Of a stretch of DNA of 32,241 nt, positions 1 to 7,350 are shown one piece after another (position 1 is the first letter of the stretch; every line of letters starts with the position of its first letter). The position numbers were made by a program, and so were the translations under genes. Location of the stretch: positions 1 through 32,241 of the forward strand of contig JAHZHB010000078.1 of assembly GCA_019420465.1 (NCBI GenBank), given 5' to 3'. Source of the DNA: Lachnospiraceae bacterium. GTDB taxonomy: Bacteria; Bacillota; Clostridia; Lachnospirales; Lachnospiraceae. The notes under the pieces were generated by a model, which did no database searches, was not told where the DNA came from, and was given only the letters and a program-made list of their open reading frames with translations.

Positions 1-1
1 G

Positions 2-514
2 ATTAAGAAAGGCGGACGGGCTTCTGAGTTTGAAAATGCGATTGAATGGCTTTGTCTGTCCGGTATTGTGTCACGGGTTTACAAGGTGGAACAGGTCAAA
101 AAGCCTTTGGAAAACTACCGTGATATCAATGCGTTCAAAATTTATGTATCGGATTTAGGGTTACTTTGTGCCAAGAAAGATCTGGCGGCTAACGATATTC
201 TCTATATGGTTGAGGAACTTAATGACTTCAAGGGTGGTATGGCTGAAAACTATGTCAATGTTCAGCTCTCCATAAACGGATATAACACCTACTATTGGGA
301 ATCCGAACGTGGAGCTGAAATTGATTTTGTTATTCAGCGTGACGGTCAGCTCATTCCGATTGAGGTCAAGTCAGCCGACAACACCAGGGCAAAGAGCTTA
401 AAGGTTTATATGGGCACTTACAATCCTGCTTATGCTATCAAGCTTTCTGCGAAAAACTTTGCATTTGAGGACAATAAAAAGATTGTTCCTCTCTATGCAG
501 CATTTTGTATCTAA
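2..514 (+). CDS. DUF4143-type ATPase, C-terminal part (5' end cut by window)
   Basis: The frame is open from the first bases of the window and ends with TAA at 512-514, so only the last ~170 residues are present. The GTG at 68 is internal, because in-frame sequence upstream (KKGGRASEFENAIEWLCLSG) continues the protein. The visible part resembles the C-terminal DUF4143 domain that follows a P-loop AAA domain in a large bacterial/archaeal ATPase family. It has a KIYVSDLGLL segment, then GGMAENYV, and a restriction-endonuclease-fold-like strand pattern (YYWESERGAEIDFVI ... LIPIEVKSADN) close to the E-x-D ... E-x-K arrangement of such folds. The P-loop part lies outside the window. The cellular role of the family is poorly defined. 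An inverted repeat at 551-581 follows. Confidence 0.75.
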   Translation: MKKGGRASEFENAIEWLCLSGIVSRVYKVEQVKKPLENYRDINAFKIYVSDLGLLCAKKDLAANDILYMVEELNDFKGGMAENYVNVQLSINGYNTYYWESERGAEIDFVIQRDGQLIPIEVKSADNTRAKSLKVYMGTYNPAYAIKLSAKNFAFEDNKKIVPLYAAFCI

Positions 515-550
515 GCTCAATATGGTTACAATGGGAGTGTCGCAAAATCA

Positions 551-581
551 CCGGAATAGGTGATTGAGCGGCACATTCCGG
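551..581 (+). terminator. Inverted repeat, possible bidirectional terminator
   Basis: CCGGAAT (551-557) and ATTCCGG (575-581) are perfect 7-bp arms around a 17-nt loop, followed by ATTTT on the plus strand and TGATTTT on the minus strand. It lies between the end of the DUF4143 gene and the end of the minus-strand ABC operon. The long loop and short T-tracts make termination uncertain. The rest of 515-738 holds no supported gene. Confidence 0.4.
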
Positions 582-738
582 ATTTTCATGGTTGAACTTT
601 TTATTTTTTTCTGCCTGAAAAGTTTATTTCCCTTTTTCACTTCCCGTAGGAAATGTAGTATTTTCAATATTTTTCCATGCATCTTTCACAATTTTATTTT
701 TCTGTTTTTGGTCATTTCCCACAAAACCGACTTATCTT

Positions 739-1380
739 TTAGCGTTGCACCGTTAATACCCCATGATCCATCATATATACATGATCACACAGGGTCTCAA
801 TATCTTCTCTGTTATGACTGACGATCAGAAATGTTTTTCCTTCTGCTTTTAATTCCAGAAACAGCTTTCGCATTTCTTCCACACCTTCATTATCCAGTCC
901 ATTCATCGGTTCATCCAGAATAATGACTGACGGATCTTCCATGATTGCCTGTGCGATACCCAGGCGCTGCCGCATTCCCAGAGAATACTTTCCTACTGGT
1001 TTGTCCGCACTGTCTGCAAGACCTACCAGCTCCAGACATTTTCTGATTCTCTTTTCTCCTGCCTTCTGTTGGATAGATGCCAGATATTTCAGATTTTTAT
1101 ACCCACTTTTCAATGGCAGAAAAGATGGATTTTCTATAATAAATCCTGTATCTTCTATAAATTCCGTATCAATACCGATCCGTTTTCCGTTCTGCAGAAT
1201 CTCTCCTTCTGTCAGCGGCATAAACCCACAGATACATTTTAAAAGTACTGTCTTGCCCGAACCATTGCGACCGATAATACCACAGATCTCACCCTGCTGC
1301 ACCTGCAGATCCACATGAGATAGAAGAACCGCTTCTTTTATTTTTTTTGTTACGTTTCTTGCTTCAATCACATTTTTCAT
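739..1380 (-). CDS. ABC transporter ATP-binding protein (ABC-2/BcrA-like)
   Basis: This 213-residue nucleotide-binding subunit powers the transporter formed by the two membrane proteins upstream in the operon. Walker A is GRNGSGKT (residues 37-44), the signature is SLGMRQRLGIAQA, Walker B is VIILDEP, and the H-loop is IVSHNRED. Subunits of this length and type are common in antibiotic- or peptide-export and self-immunity systems such as BcrA or LanF; that comparison is family knowledge, not proof of substrate. An upstream in-frame start at 1461 exists, but the ATG at 1380 is preferred. It has AGGAGG at normal spacing and overlaps the stop of the upstream permease by four bases (ATGA), which indicates translational coupling. 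No clear intrinsic terminator follows on this strand. Confidence 0.88.
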   Translation of the reverse strand: MKNVIEARNVTKKIKEAVLLSHVDLQVQQGEICGIIGRNGSGKTVLLKCICGFMPLTEGEILQNGKRIGIDTEFIEDTGFIIENPSFLPLKSGYKNLKYLASIQQKAGEKRIRKCLELVGLADSADKPVGKYSLGMRQRLGIAQAIMEDPSVIILDEPMNGLDNEGVEEMRKLFLELKAEGKTFLIVSHNREDIETLCDHVYMMDHGVLTVQR

Positions 1381-2273
1381 GCCTGTTTCCTCCTGCTTTC
1401 TTTCAGATAGCGCCATATTCGTTTCCTGTTTCCGGCCACCAGAATAAACAGGATAAAACACCCTATGCTGATACTGAAAAATTTTACAGCATAAGAAAGT
1501 GTTATGCCAACTCTGCGCATATCACCATTAAAATAGCCAAGCTGACAGATAGATAACGGTGAATACCGATAGACATTTCGTGACATCACATTATAGATCA
1601 TGACATCCAAAAACAGATAGGCAAAAGCAATGATAATTCCCATGTAATGTTTTAAAAATTCATTTCCTATATAGATGGCCAAACCTATCCATAAGATGCA
1701 TCCACATTCCAAAAGAATACTATATATAGTAGCTCTTATCGGCGTATACTGAAAAATTGTATAATTGAATACCATAGGGATCTCATAATCCACTAATACT
1801 CTGGGGTTTTGTGCCAAAGTTCCCAGTATTTTCCCCCATTCTCCATCAAACTGTATCACATCCGCCAATGAAAATAAGGCAATTCCCCATATGCTAAATG
1901 TATACACGACAGATACCACTATCATATATAGAATTGTTCCTATACTCCAGCTTATTGTTCCTGCTCTGTATAATAAATAAAAATGATTTTCATTTTTGAA
2001 AGGAGCATCTGACATTAAAAACACAGCTCCGGCCACAAGGATAATTTGCAGCATATAGTCACTCGGTATGAAAGGGAAAATCCATGGCGCAACAGATATT
2101 CCCTGCGCAATGGCAAATCTTGCGACCGGTCGCAAATGAAAACTGATCACTACAGCCAGTAAAACCAGTATCGTAACCGTCTTCACAGTCATAAAATGAT
2201 TCAAAAACTGATAACGACACAGCTGTAAGCTTTCACACAGTATATTTGTTTTCTTATTTTCCATACGCTGCAT
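1377..2273 (-). CDS. ABC-2-like permease subunit
   Basis: This hydrophobic protein of about 298 residues has roughly six predicted membrane segments. The first cytoplasmic loop carries APFKNENHFYLLYRAG, comparable to the LLIMRTG segment in the broken permease gene upstream, so the two look like distant members of one permease family. Its C-terminal end is basic (RKRIWRYLKESRRKQA). It overlaps the upstream membrane-anchored protein gene by about 20 bases and the downstream ATPase by four, so all three are co-translated. The start may be the ATG at 2273 or the one at 2264; GGGAG sits very close to the first and about 12 nt from the second. The substrate is unknown. Confidence 0.75.
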   Translation of the reverse strand: MQRMENKKTNILCESLQLCRYQFLNHFMTVKTVTILVLLAVVISFHLRPVARFAIAQGISVAPWIFPFIPSDYMLQIILVAGAVFLMSDAPFKNENHFYLLYRAGTISWSIGTILYMIVVSVVYTFSIWGIALFSLADVIQFDGEWGKILGTLAQNPRVLVDYEIPMVFNYTIFQYTPIRATIYSILLECGCILWIGLAIYIGNEFLKHYMGIIIAFAYLFLDVMIYNVMSRNVYRYSPLSICQLGYFNGDMRRVGITLSYAVKFFSISIGCFILFILVAGNRKRIWRYLKESRRKQA

Positions 2274-3438
2274 CTTCTCCCGTCTCTGCGTTGATACGGA
2301 TCGCTTCTCTGGTCTCTGCTATAACTCCATTCTCATTTGTGGTATTTACATACTCAATCGTCCAATAGGGACGCAAGTACTGTGGTTTCCACATTTCAGT
2401 ATCTGCAATCATTATATATTCAAGATATATCTTATCAATTACATTCGTACCATTTAATATCTGATTCTGTAACCTTTTCAATGCTATATCCGCAGCTTCA
2501 CTGGCCGTCAGAATCTCTATTTTCCTCTTTTTATTTTCGTCTATCTTATATGGATTATCTATCTGGAAAAAACGTATACCATCCTTTGTTACTACGGCTG
2601 TTGCTACAAATTTCTGGGCTACTGACCACTCCATAACTGTTTCTATTGGTTGCTCATCTACCTTACTATATACAGGTAAACCATCCTTGTATCCTTCTAC
2701 TTTTATCAGATATGCTCCATCCATAGTCTCAAGCTCATTTTCATCTATACTCCATTTATCACCGGAGGCATACATTTCCTGATAAGATTTCTTCAGGTGA
2801 TCCGCATCCAGTCCTTTTACCCAGATTACCTTACATTCCTCTTGTGTGAATTTTTTGATATATGTCATAACAAGTTCTGATGCTTCTTCCTCTGACATAA
2901 AGGAAAGATTCTCTTCTTTCATATCTTCTTCATGCTGATTTATCCAGTTTTCTAATAAATCATGCAAATCATCATCTCTTCCTTCTTTTTTTGAAATCTG
3001 AAACGTTCCCTGCACCCAAGCAGCCCATCCACCATTTGATGTTGCACAGGCAAAATAGTCCTCGTCCTCATCTGTCTCTTTCGGTTCTTCGTCCGTCATT
3101 TCCGATAATTCATTTTGCACAGTTTCACCTGCTACTTCGTCAAGAGAAACTCCGTATTCATAATATTCGCCTGTACCTTCTATAATATCTGCATCTATCT
3201 TCAGATTCTCTGTTATCTCCTGTGATATATGCTTTATTTCCTTTTCCGGATTTTCTACATTTTCTTCTGAATTTTCTTTTGTTCCTTTCACTTCTTCTTT
3301 CACATTTTTTTGTAAATCAGAAAGAACTACATTTTCTTTTCCCTTATGCAACTCATATTGCTGAAATCGTACTCTTGCTGCCACCAGAATACCTGCACAT
3401 ACCGTTATACCTAACAACACCCATTTTAATTTCTTCAT
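2254..3438 (-). CDS. Membrane-anchored acidic extracellular protein of unknown function
   Basis: The protein (394 residues from the chosen start) begins MKKLKWVLLGITVCAGI, a single N-terminal membrane anchor or uncleaved signal. A low-complexity acidic stretch rich in Glu, Lys and Asn follows, then a folded region that is probably extracellular. The last ~150 residues contain two segments (TASEAADIALKRL and YWTIEYVNTT ... EAIRINAETGE) whose pattern weakly recalls PepSY/YycI-like domains; this is tentative. GAGG six bases upstream supports the ATG at 3438. An alternative ATG at 3450 overlaps the upstream stop as ATGA. It lies between two permease genes, so it may be an accessory or lid protein of the same transporter. 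I do not recognise a named family. Confidence 0.7.
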   Translation of the reverse strand: MKKLKWVLLGITVCAGILVAARVRFQQYELHKGKENVVLSDLQKNVKEEVKGTKENSEENVENPEKEIKHISQEITENLKIDADIIEGTGEYYEYGVSLDEVAGETVQNELSEMTDEEPKETDEDEDYFACATSNGGWAAWVQGTFQISKKEGRDDDLHDLLENWINQHEEDMKEENLSFMSEEEASELVMTYIKKFTQEECKVIWVKGLDADHLKKSYQEMYASGDKWSIDENELETMDGAYLIKVEGYKDGLPVYSKVDEQPIETVMEWSVAQKFVATAVVTKDGIRFFQIDNPYKIDENKKRKIEILTASEAADIALKRLQNQILNGTNVIDKIYLEYIMIADTEMWKPQYLRPYWTIEYVNTTNENGVIAETREAIRINAETGEDAAYGK

Positions 3439-3446
3439 AGTAATCC

Positions 3447-3971
3447 TCATTCATTAGCAAGATTTTTTTTCACCTTTTCAGAAAATGCGTACTTTAATAG
3501 CCATACTCCTAAAACTGTTATTCCAATACAAAGCCCAAATGTTACCCAATCCGTAAACGGACTGCATCTAACGCTAAACCAACTATTTAGCCTATAGTCA
3601 ATGCCTACCCCTAATACATTCAAAATAACTGTAGCTGCATAACCAAATGTAACCACCGCTGCAATGCATATATAACCTTTCGCAATCCAGGCCGACAAGA
3701 ACAGTACAGCAACGCCATGCAATCCACACCATAAGCCCATTAAAAAGATAAAGATAATATAGTAAAACACATAATGACCAGTACTTACCAGTACCATGAA
3801 CGGTGCTCCTTTTAAATCCTCTGCCACAACACCCGTCATTAATGGGCCAAACAGCTGCAGAACGACCACACATAATGTCATACTGATACTTCCCGCCAAA
3901 AAACTCGAAATAAATGTAACACCGACCTTTGCCCCGCAATAGGCAGATTTTCCAGTCCTCATTATCAGCAA
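3447..3971 (-). CDS. ABC-2-like permease, C-terminal piece after an in-frame stop
   Basis: This is the larger part (about 172 residues) of a polytopic permease. It is in exactly the same frame as the piece at 3975-4241 and is separated from it by a TAA stop and one Arg codon. The first possible initiation codons after the stop are TTG (3971) and ATG (3962), and neither has a good ribosome site. The segment LLIMRTGKSAYCGAKVG matches the first-loop region of such permeases and parallels YLLYRAG in the neighbouring permease, so the real protein should continue from the upstream piece. Four or five hydrophobic segments follow. The stop overlaps the next ATG as ATGA. It is either a pseudogene, a gene read by re-initiation, or a sequence error at one codon. 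Confidence 0.6.
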   Translation of the reverse strand: MLIMRTGKSAYCGAKVGVTFISSFLAGSISMTLCVVVLQLFGPLMTGVVAEDLKGAPFMVLVSTGHYVFYYIIFIFLMGLWCGLHGVAVLFLSAWIAKGYICIAAVVTFGYAATVILNVLGVGIDYRLNSWFSVRCSPFTDWVTFGLCIGITVLGVWLLKYAFSEKVKKNLANE

Positions 3972-3974
3972 CCG

Positions 3975-4241
3975 TTAAATACCACTGTTACGATATCTGT
4001 AATACCCCATTCCATACGGAATACTCATTAACGGAGCAAACACAAACGTACCATAAAATCCATAGGGAAAAAGCGTTCCAATATAATCATGTACCGTGGA
4101 TTCCTGTAGCGAAGTCAGGCCCGTACCACAGTCCAGTACAATACAGACAATCCCGGCTAATATTCCCATAAAGAAACCAGCACCCAGACTTTGTCTTAAT
4201 TCGGTGAAGAAAAAATGCACTGCTGTATATGTAGATTTCAT
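3975..4241 (-). CDS. ABC-2-like permease, N-terminal piece ending at an in-frame TAA
   Basis: This 88-residue piece starts MKSTYTAVHFFFTELRQSLG at ATG 4241, preceded by AAGGA at good spacing. It has one membrane helix (around GFFMGILAGIVCIVL) and a second hydrophobic stretch ending FAPLMSIPYGMGYYRYRNSG, the typical turn into the first cytoplasmic loop of ABC-2-like permeases. It then stops at TAA (3977-3975), while the same frame continues with the remainder of the permease. Rejoined, the gene would encode about 263 residues, a normal length for the family. It is the first transporter gene after the small secreted protein and lies just downstream of a 9-bp hairpin. An upstream in-frame ATG at 4283 lies inside that hairpin and is unlikely to be used. 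Confidence 0.6.
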   Translation of the reverse strand: MKSTYTAVHFFFTELRQSLGAGFFMGILAGIVCIVLDCGTGLTSLQESTVHDYIGTLFPYGFYGTFVFAPLMSIPYGMGYYRYRNSGI

Positions 4242-4263
4242 ATGTAATGTTTCCTTTTTATCA

Positions 4264-4288
4264 GGAGGATGGATATATCCCATCCTCC
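4264..4288 (-). other. 9-bp perfect stem-loop between secreted-protein and permease genes
   Basis: GGAGGATGG (4264-4272) and CCATCCTCC (4280-4288) form a perfect 9-bp stem with a 7-nt loop. No T-run follows on the minus strand, so it is not a standard terminator. It could stabilise the 3' end of the upstream small-gene mRNA or partly block read-through into the transporter genes, a common arrangement where a small secreted product is needed in excess. Confidence 0.5.
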
Positions 4289-4327
4289 CATACGTTTCTT
4301 ATTTAACCTAAATACCAGAAAACAACA

Positions 4328-4747
4328 TCACGGCGTAAAATATCCCCAGAGAATTAACTTGCCTGCTGCCGTACTCGAAGTCGTCTTTTTCCCCTTTAAA
4401 GTGGATTCATATCCTTTTTTTACTTTTGCTGTTGTTTTATACGGCTTAACCTTCCTTCCATAAGAGGAGAATGTAAATGCATTCGATGCGTCTACATCGT
4501 TCTTGTCTACGACTTTGCATTCAAACATGTTTTTGCCTGACAAATTGGTATATTTTGTTTTATTAATTGTAACATACCAATTTTTTTCACCATCCGCTTT
4601 ATTAGCTGTTGCGAGTTCTTTATATCCTCCAACTGCTTCTCTTTTAAATTCCCACGAAACCTTTGCAGCTTTAACGGGTGTTGGTACTGTCATTGTCATT
4701 AGCAGTGCAAATGCAAGAATGGAAAGCCTGTAAATCTTGTTCTTCAT
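4328..4747 (-). CDS. Small secreted protein of unknown function
   Basis: The 139-residue product begins with a typical Sec signal peptide (MKNKIYRLSILAFALLMTMT ... VKAA) with a likely cleavage after AxA-type VKA or one residue later. The mature part of ~113 residues is basic, Thr/Lys-rich and beta-strand-like (WYVTINKTKYTN ... KGYESTLKGKKTT), ending GKLILWGYFTP. It contains a single Cys. Its size and its GK..LWGYFTP end recall small secreted DUF2712- or lactococcin-972-like proteins that sit beside ABC transporters, but the match is too weak to assign. AAGGAGGG precedes the ATG. It is the first gene behind a strong promoter with an operator-like dyad and is followed by the transporter genes. 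It could be a bacteriocin-like effector or a signal; the sequence does not decide. Confidence 0.75.
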   Translation of the reverse strand: MKNKIYRLSILAFALLMTMTVPTPVKAAKVSWEFKREAVGGYKELATANKADGEKNWYVTINKTKYTNLSGKNMFECKVVDKNDVDASNAFTFSSYGRKVKPYKTTAKVKKGYESTLKGKKTTSSTAAGKLILWGYFTP

Positions 4748-4799
4748 TTGTAAATTACCCTCCTTAATTTTTATCCATAAGCGCTTATGTGATGTATTT

Positions 4800-4828
4800 A
4801 TATTATCATCTGTTTTTTTATTTGTCAA
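4800..4828 (-). promoter_or_regulatory. Strong promoter of the small secreted protein gene
   Basis: The -35 TTGACA (4828-4823) and -10 TAATAT (4805-4800) are separated by 17 nt. Transcription should start near 4793, giving a ~45-nt leader. The -35 is embedded in ATAGATTGACA, also found at the repressor gene's promoter. Confidence 0.75.
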
Positions 4829-4844
4829 TCTATATTTTTAGATT
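4827..4844. promoter_or_regulatory. Operator-like dyad overlapping the -35 (AATCTA-N6-TAGATT)
   Basis: AATCTA and TAGATT are perfect 6-bp inverted arms with a 6-bp AT spacer. The repeat touches the -35 of the secreted-protein promoter. A related, less perfect sequence occurs at the same place in the promoter of the BlaI-type repressor gene, so this is a candidate repressor site. Confidence 0.5.
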
Positions 4845-4859
4845 AATTTAGGTTTTTTT

Positions 4860-4898
4860 AGAGCTACCTTATTGCAAATCATGCAACAATGCAGCTCT
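4860..4898 (-). other. Two-part stem-loop in the leader between tandem promoters
   Basis: The outer arms AGAGCT (4860-4865) and AGCTCT (4893-4898) enclose an inner hairpin TTGCA/TGCAA (4872-4876, 4882-4886). On the minus strand it is followed by A residues, not T, so it is not an intrinsic terminator. It lies downstream of the promoter at 4925-4953 and upstream of the one at 4800-4828. Confidence 0.4.
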
Positions 4899-4924
4899 AT
4901 ATCATTTTCCAAGAATTTTATATA

Positions 4925-4953
4925 ATTATCTTTCACACAATATTTTATGTCAA
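4925..4953 (-). promoter_or_regulatory. Second, upstream promoter (TTGACA-17-GATAAT)
   Basis: TTGACA (4953-4948) and GATAAT (4930-4925) are 17 nt apart, just after the stop of the secreted sensor-domain paralogue. A transcript starting near 4917 would carry the stem-loop at 4860-4898 in a leader of about 170 nt before the small secreted protein gene. Confidence 0.5.
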
Positions 4954-4986
4954 AAAGTACTTCTAACGCCTTTACTTTTTAACACA

Positions 4987-5496
4987 TTATTGCTTACGAA
5001 TTTTTCCAGACACGCTGACCGTAGTATCACTGATATTCCGTACAAAGAATGTATATTTTCCATCCTGTTTTGCTTTGAATGTATGATTAATAATATTTCT
5101 TCCCACGACATATTGATACTTGCCGTCTGGTTTTTTGAAACCAATTTCTATACTTTTATCAACAGGTGTACTCTTGGCGGTTATCTTAACTTGTTCTCCC
5201 TTTTTCAACTGTATGATAAGACCAAATATTCGCACTTTAGGCTTTGCACTCCATTGAAAGCTATCTGCACCTCCGATTCTTGCATTACTCTTTGTCATTT
5301 CTCCGTATTCTATATACGCTTCATCCGCTGGCAAAACGGAAGCTTCATATTCCGTATAACCATCCTCCATAACTTTGCCTTCACTATTTTCTGCAGACAC
5401 ATATACATCGGACTTTACATCTGCCAAAACATTGACACAGCTCAGATATGCCATACATACACACAATACTAAAACAAATCTGCCTTTTCTACGCAT
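4987..5496 (-). CDS. Secreted paralogue of the M56 sensor domain
   Basis: This 169-residue protein has an N-terminal signal peptide (MRRKGRFVLVLCVCMAYLSC ... VLA). The mature part is homologous along its whole length to the extracellular C-terminus of the M56 protease encoded just upstream. EYEASVLPADEAYIEYGEM aligns with EYESPALPEDEEYIEYGEM, and KQDGKYTFFVRN aligns with RKTGKYKLFVKN near the C-terminus. The pattern suggests a small all-beta domain. It begins 10 nt after the protease stop with AAGGAG before the ATG, so both are made together. It may be a soluble partner, decoy or ligand carrier for the sensor; that is inference. No catalytic motif is visible. Confidence 0.8.
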   Translation of the reverse strand: MRRKGRFVLVLCVCMAYLSCVNVLADVKSDVYVSAENSEGKVMEDGYTEYEASVLPADEAYIEYGEMTKSNARIGGADSFQWSAKPKVRIFGLIIQLKKGEQVKITAKSTPVDKSIEIGFKKPDGKYQYVVGRNIINHTFKAKQDGKYTFFVRNISDTTVSVSGKIRKQ

Positions 5497-5506
5497 AGTT
5501 CACTCC

Positions 5507-6925
5507 TTACCATTTCATTTCATCTGGAAGATAGGACTTATCATCATAAATCCCCGTATCCAGATCGATCTTTACACTTTTTTTGTCCTGATTTTTCACA
5601 AACAGCTTGTACTTTCCTGTTTTTCTCACCTTATAATCAAATGTACCCTCTATATTGATACTGAAATGCTCTATCCCCTCCGGATCCAGGATACCCACCT
5701 TTAGTTTTTCTCTTTTAAGCTCCTCGTTTTTCACAATTGCTGCTATGGATTGCCCCGCTTCCAGAAAAATCTCTTCTGTCATAATCTGTTCCTGTGGATC
5801 TATATTCCATGTATATATTCTGGATTTACTTACGGGAACTTCGTACATTTCACCATATTCAATATACTCTTCATCCTCTGGCAAAGCCGGACTTTCATAT
5901 TCGACATAGCGGGTAAGATCATATTCCCCCTCACCTGTAGCTGTCGCTTCATATGCTACACTGGAAAGGCTGTTCACAGCTGCATCTACAGCCACCGTTC
6001 CCAGAACGATTCCCGCCAACAGCATACAAGTACTCAGGGCAATTCTGCGACCGGCATATTCTCTGAACTTTCTTTCACGCTTTATATAGCATACACGTTG
6101 TTTCAGGCCATTTTCAGCTTCGCTCAGATAGGAAGCGAATGCACAGTTATTCCCTTCTGACCGGTCTGCCATTTCCAATAATGTCCTGAAGTACTGTCTG
6201 GCATCATATATACGACAGCATCTGCTGTCACAGCTATGTTCACACCATATCTGTACTTCCCGTGAAAGATTCCGCAGCACAGGGCAGAACCATAAAAAAA
6301 TCTGCAACCAGCATACCACTGTTTTCCACAGCATATCTTTTTGCTTATAATGTATGCCTTCATGGATTAGTATCATGCGCATTTCATTTTCTGCATACCT
6401 GCGCATAGGTATACAGATCTTTGGGCGCAAAACGCCGGTGATAAAGGGCGATTCTATCCCCGGTATTTCATACAGACGTATTTTTCTGCGAATCCGTAAT
6501 TCCCTGCATACGTTCCGGAACACTTCTGCCGTAGCTTTGTCCACGGGGCATTTCTGTGAAAGAATCTTTGCAAACAGCCATTTTTTATGCATATAACGCC
6601 ATGTAAAACGGAGCACACCCAAAACCCAGATGACACACATCCCCTCTAATATATCAAAAATATGCCCTGTATAATCACCCAGACCTGTAGCATGAGAAAA
6701 GTTCATATTATACCAGAGCCGTATGCCATACACAACGGGTACAGCAAACAGAAGCAATATAACCCGCAATGATGTATAAATAAATACAGCTTCACTGTCT
6801 TCGATCCATTTTTTCTTAATATGCATCCAAACAACTGTCAGCACCATTCCCAAAACAGCAAGCCAGAACACGGCAAGCATCAGCGTCACAAGTATTGCTG
6901 CAACGCAGCTTCTTACATCCCACAT
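5507..6925 (-). CDS. M56-family (BlaR1-like) membrane metalloprotease sensor
   Basis: This 472-residue integral membrane protein has helices near residues 8-34, 50-68 and 92-108, a cytoplasmic zinc-protease region, and a last helix near 295-317. The catalytic HEGIH motif is at 188-192, and a downstream EHSCD (E229) is a likely third metal ligand, as in M56 peptidases. In BlaR1/MecR1 the protease responds to an extracellular sensor and leads to loss of the BlaI/MecI repressor. Here the extracellular part (about 320-472) is only ~150 residues, lacks SxxK/KTG penicillin-binding motifs, and is instead a beta-rich domain also encoded alone by the next gene. A beta-lactam signal is therefore unlikely. 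The gene starts 18 nt after the BlaI-type repressor stop, with AAGG upstream of the ATG. Confidence 0.88.
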   Translation of the reverse strand: MWDVRSCVAAILVTLMLAVFWLAVLGMVLTVVWMHIKKKWIEDSEAVFIYTSLRVILLLFAVPVVYGIRLWYNMNFSHATGLGDYTGHIFDILEGMCVIWVLGVLRFTWRYMHKKWLFAKILSQKCPVDKATAEVFRNVCRELRIRRKIRLYEIPGIESPFITGVLRPKICIPMRRYAENEMRMILIHEGIHYKQKDMLWKTVVCWLQIFLWFCPVLRNLSREVQIWCEHSCDSRCCRIYDARQYFRTLLEMADRSEGNNCAFASYLSEAENGLKQRVCYIKRERKFREYAGRRIALSTCMLLAGIVLGTVAVDAAVNSLSSVAYEATATGEGEYDLTRYVEYESPALPEDEEYIEYGEMYEVPVSKSRIYTWNIDPQEQIMTEEIFLEAGQSIAAIVKNEELKREKLKVGILDPEGIEHFSINIEGTFDYKVRKTGKYKLFVKNQDKKSVKIDLDTGIYDDKSYLPDEMKW

Positions 6926-6943
6926 GATCCTTTTCCCCTTGCG

Positions 6944-7318
6944 TTATAAGCCCTCGATCAGATTATTCAGCTCTTTCTTTTCTTCTTCTGTTATCTGCTC
7001 ATCCTTAAAAAGAGCCGATAACAGCTCCGCACGCGATCCGTCAAACCAGAATTCTCTGGTACGTTTCAGTTCGCTTTGTATATAATCTTCCTCCGTGCGC
7101 ACCGGATAATAAAATTTCACGCCCCTTTTAAAGTAGTCAACAAAGCCTTTGTCATACAGTTTTTTCACAAAAGTGTATACCGTTGTCGGCTTGTAATCTA
7201 ATTCAAAATTCTCTTTCAATTTTTCAACGATCTCCGGAACTGTAATATTATCCTGGGCGTCCCATACACATTTCATCGTTGCAAGCTCACAATCTGTTAA
7301 TTCTGCAAATTTTCCCAT
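6944..7318 (-). CDS. BlaI/MecI-family transcriptional repressor
   Basis: The 124-residue protein matches the usual length of BlaI/MecI repressors. It has an N-terminal winged helix (LTDCELATMKCVWDAQDNIT ... YKPTTVYTFVKKLYDKGFVD) and a C-terminal helical dimerisation region (ELLSALFKDEQITEEEKKEL). Family members bind dyad operators in their own promoters and are inactivated by the partner M56 protease. It is the first gene of the operon with the M56 sensor. GAAGG precedes the ATG. Its promoter carries a TCTA/TAGA dyad over the -10, and a similar dyad lies at the small secreted protein's promoter, so it may control both. Confidence 0.92.
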   Translation of the reverse strand: MGKFAELTDCELATMKCVWDAQDNITVPEIVEKLKENFELDYKPTTVYTFVKKLYDKGFVDYFKRGVKFYYPVRTEEDYIQSELKRTREFWFDGSRAELLSALFKDEQITEEEKKELNNLIEGL

Positions 7319-7350
7319 AGTTTTACCTTCTTTCCTGTTTTCGTTTATTC

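Noticed and set aside
739..821. 85-codon plus-strand open frame at 564-821
   Set aside because: Very hydrophobic low-complexity translation of AT-rich intergenic DNA overlapping the 3' end of the ATPase gene; no ribosome site.
5507..7318. Beta-lactam resistance regulators (BlaI/BlaR1 in the strict sense)
   Set aside because: The M56 protein lacks a penicillin-binding domain and no beta-lactamase or PBP gene is present, so only the family relationship is kept.
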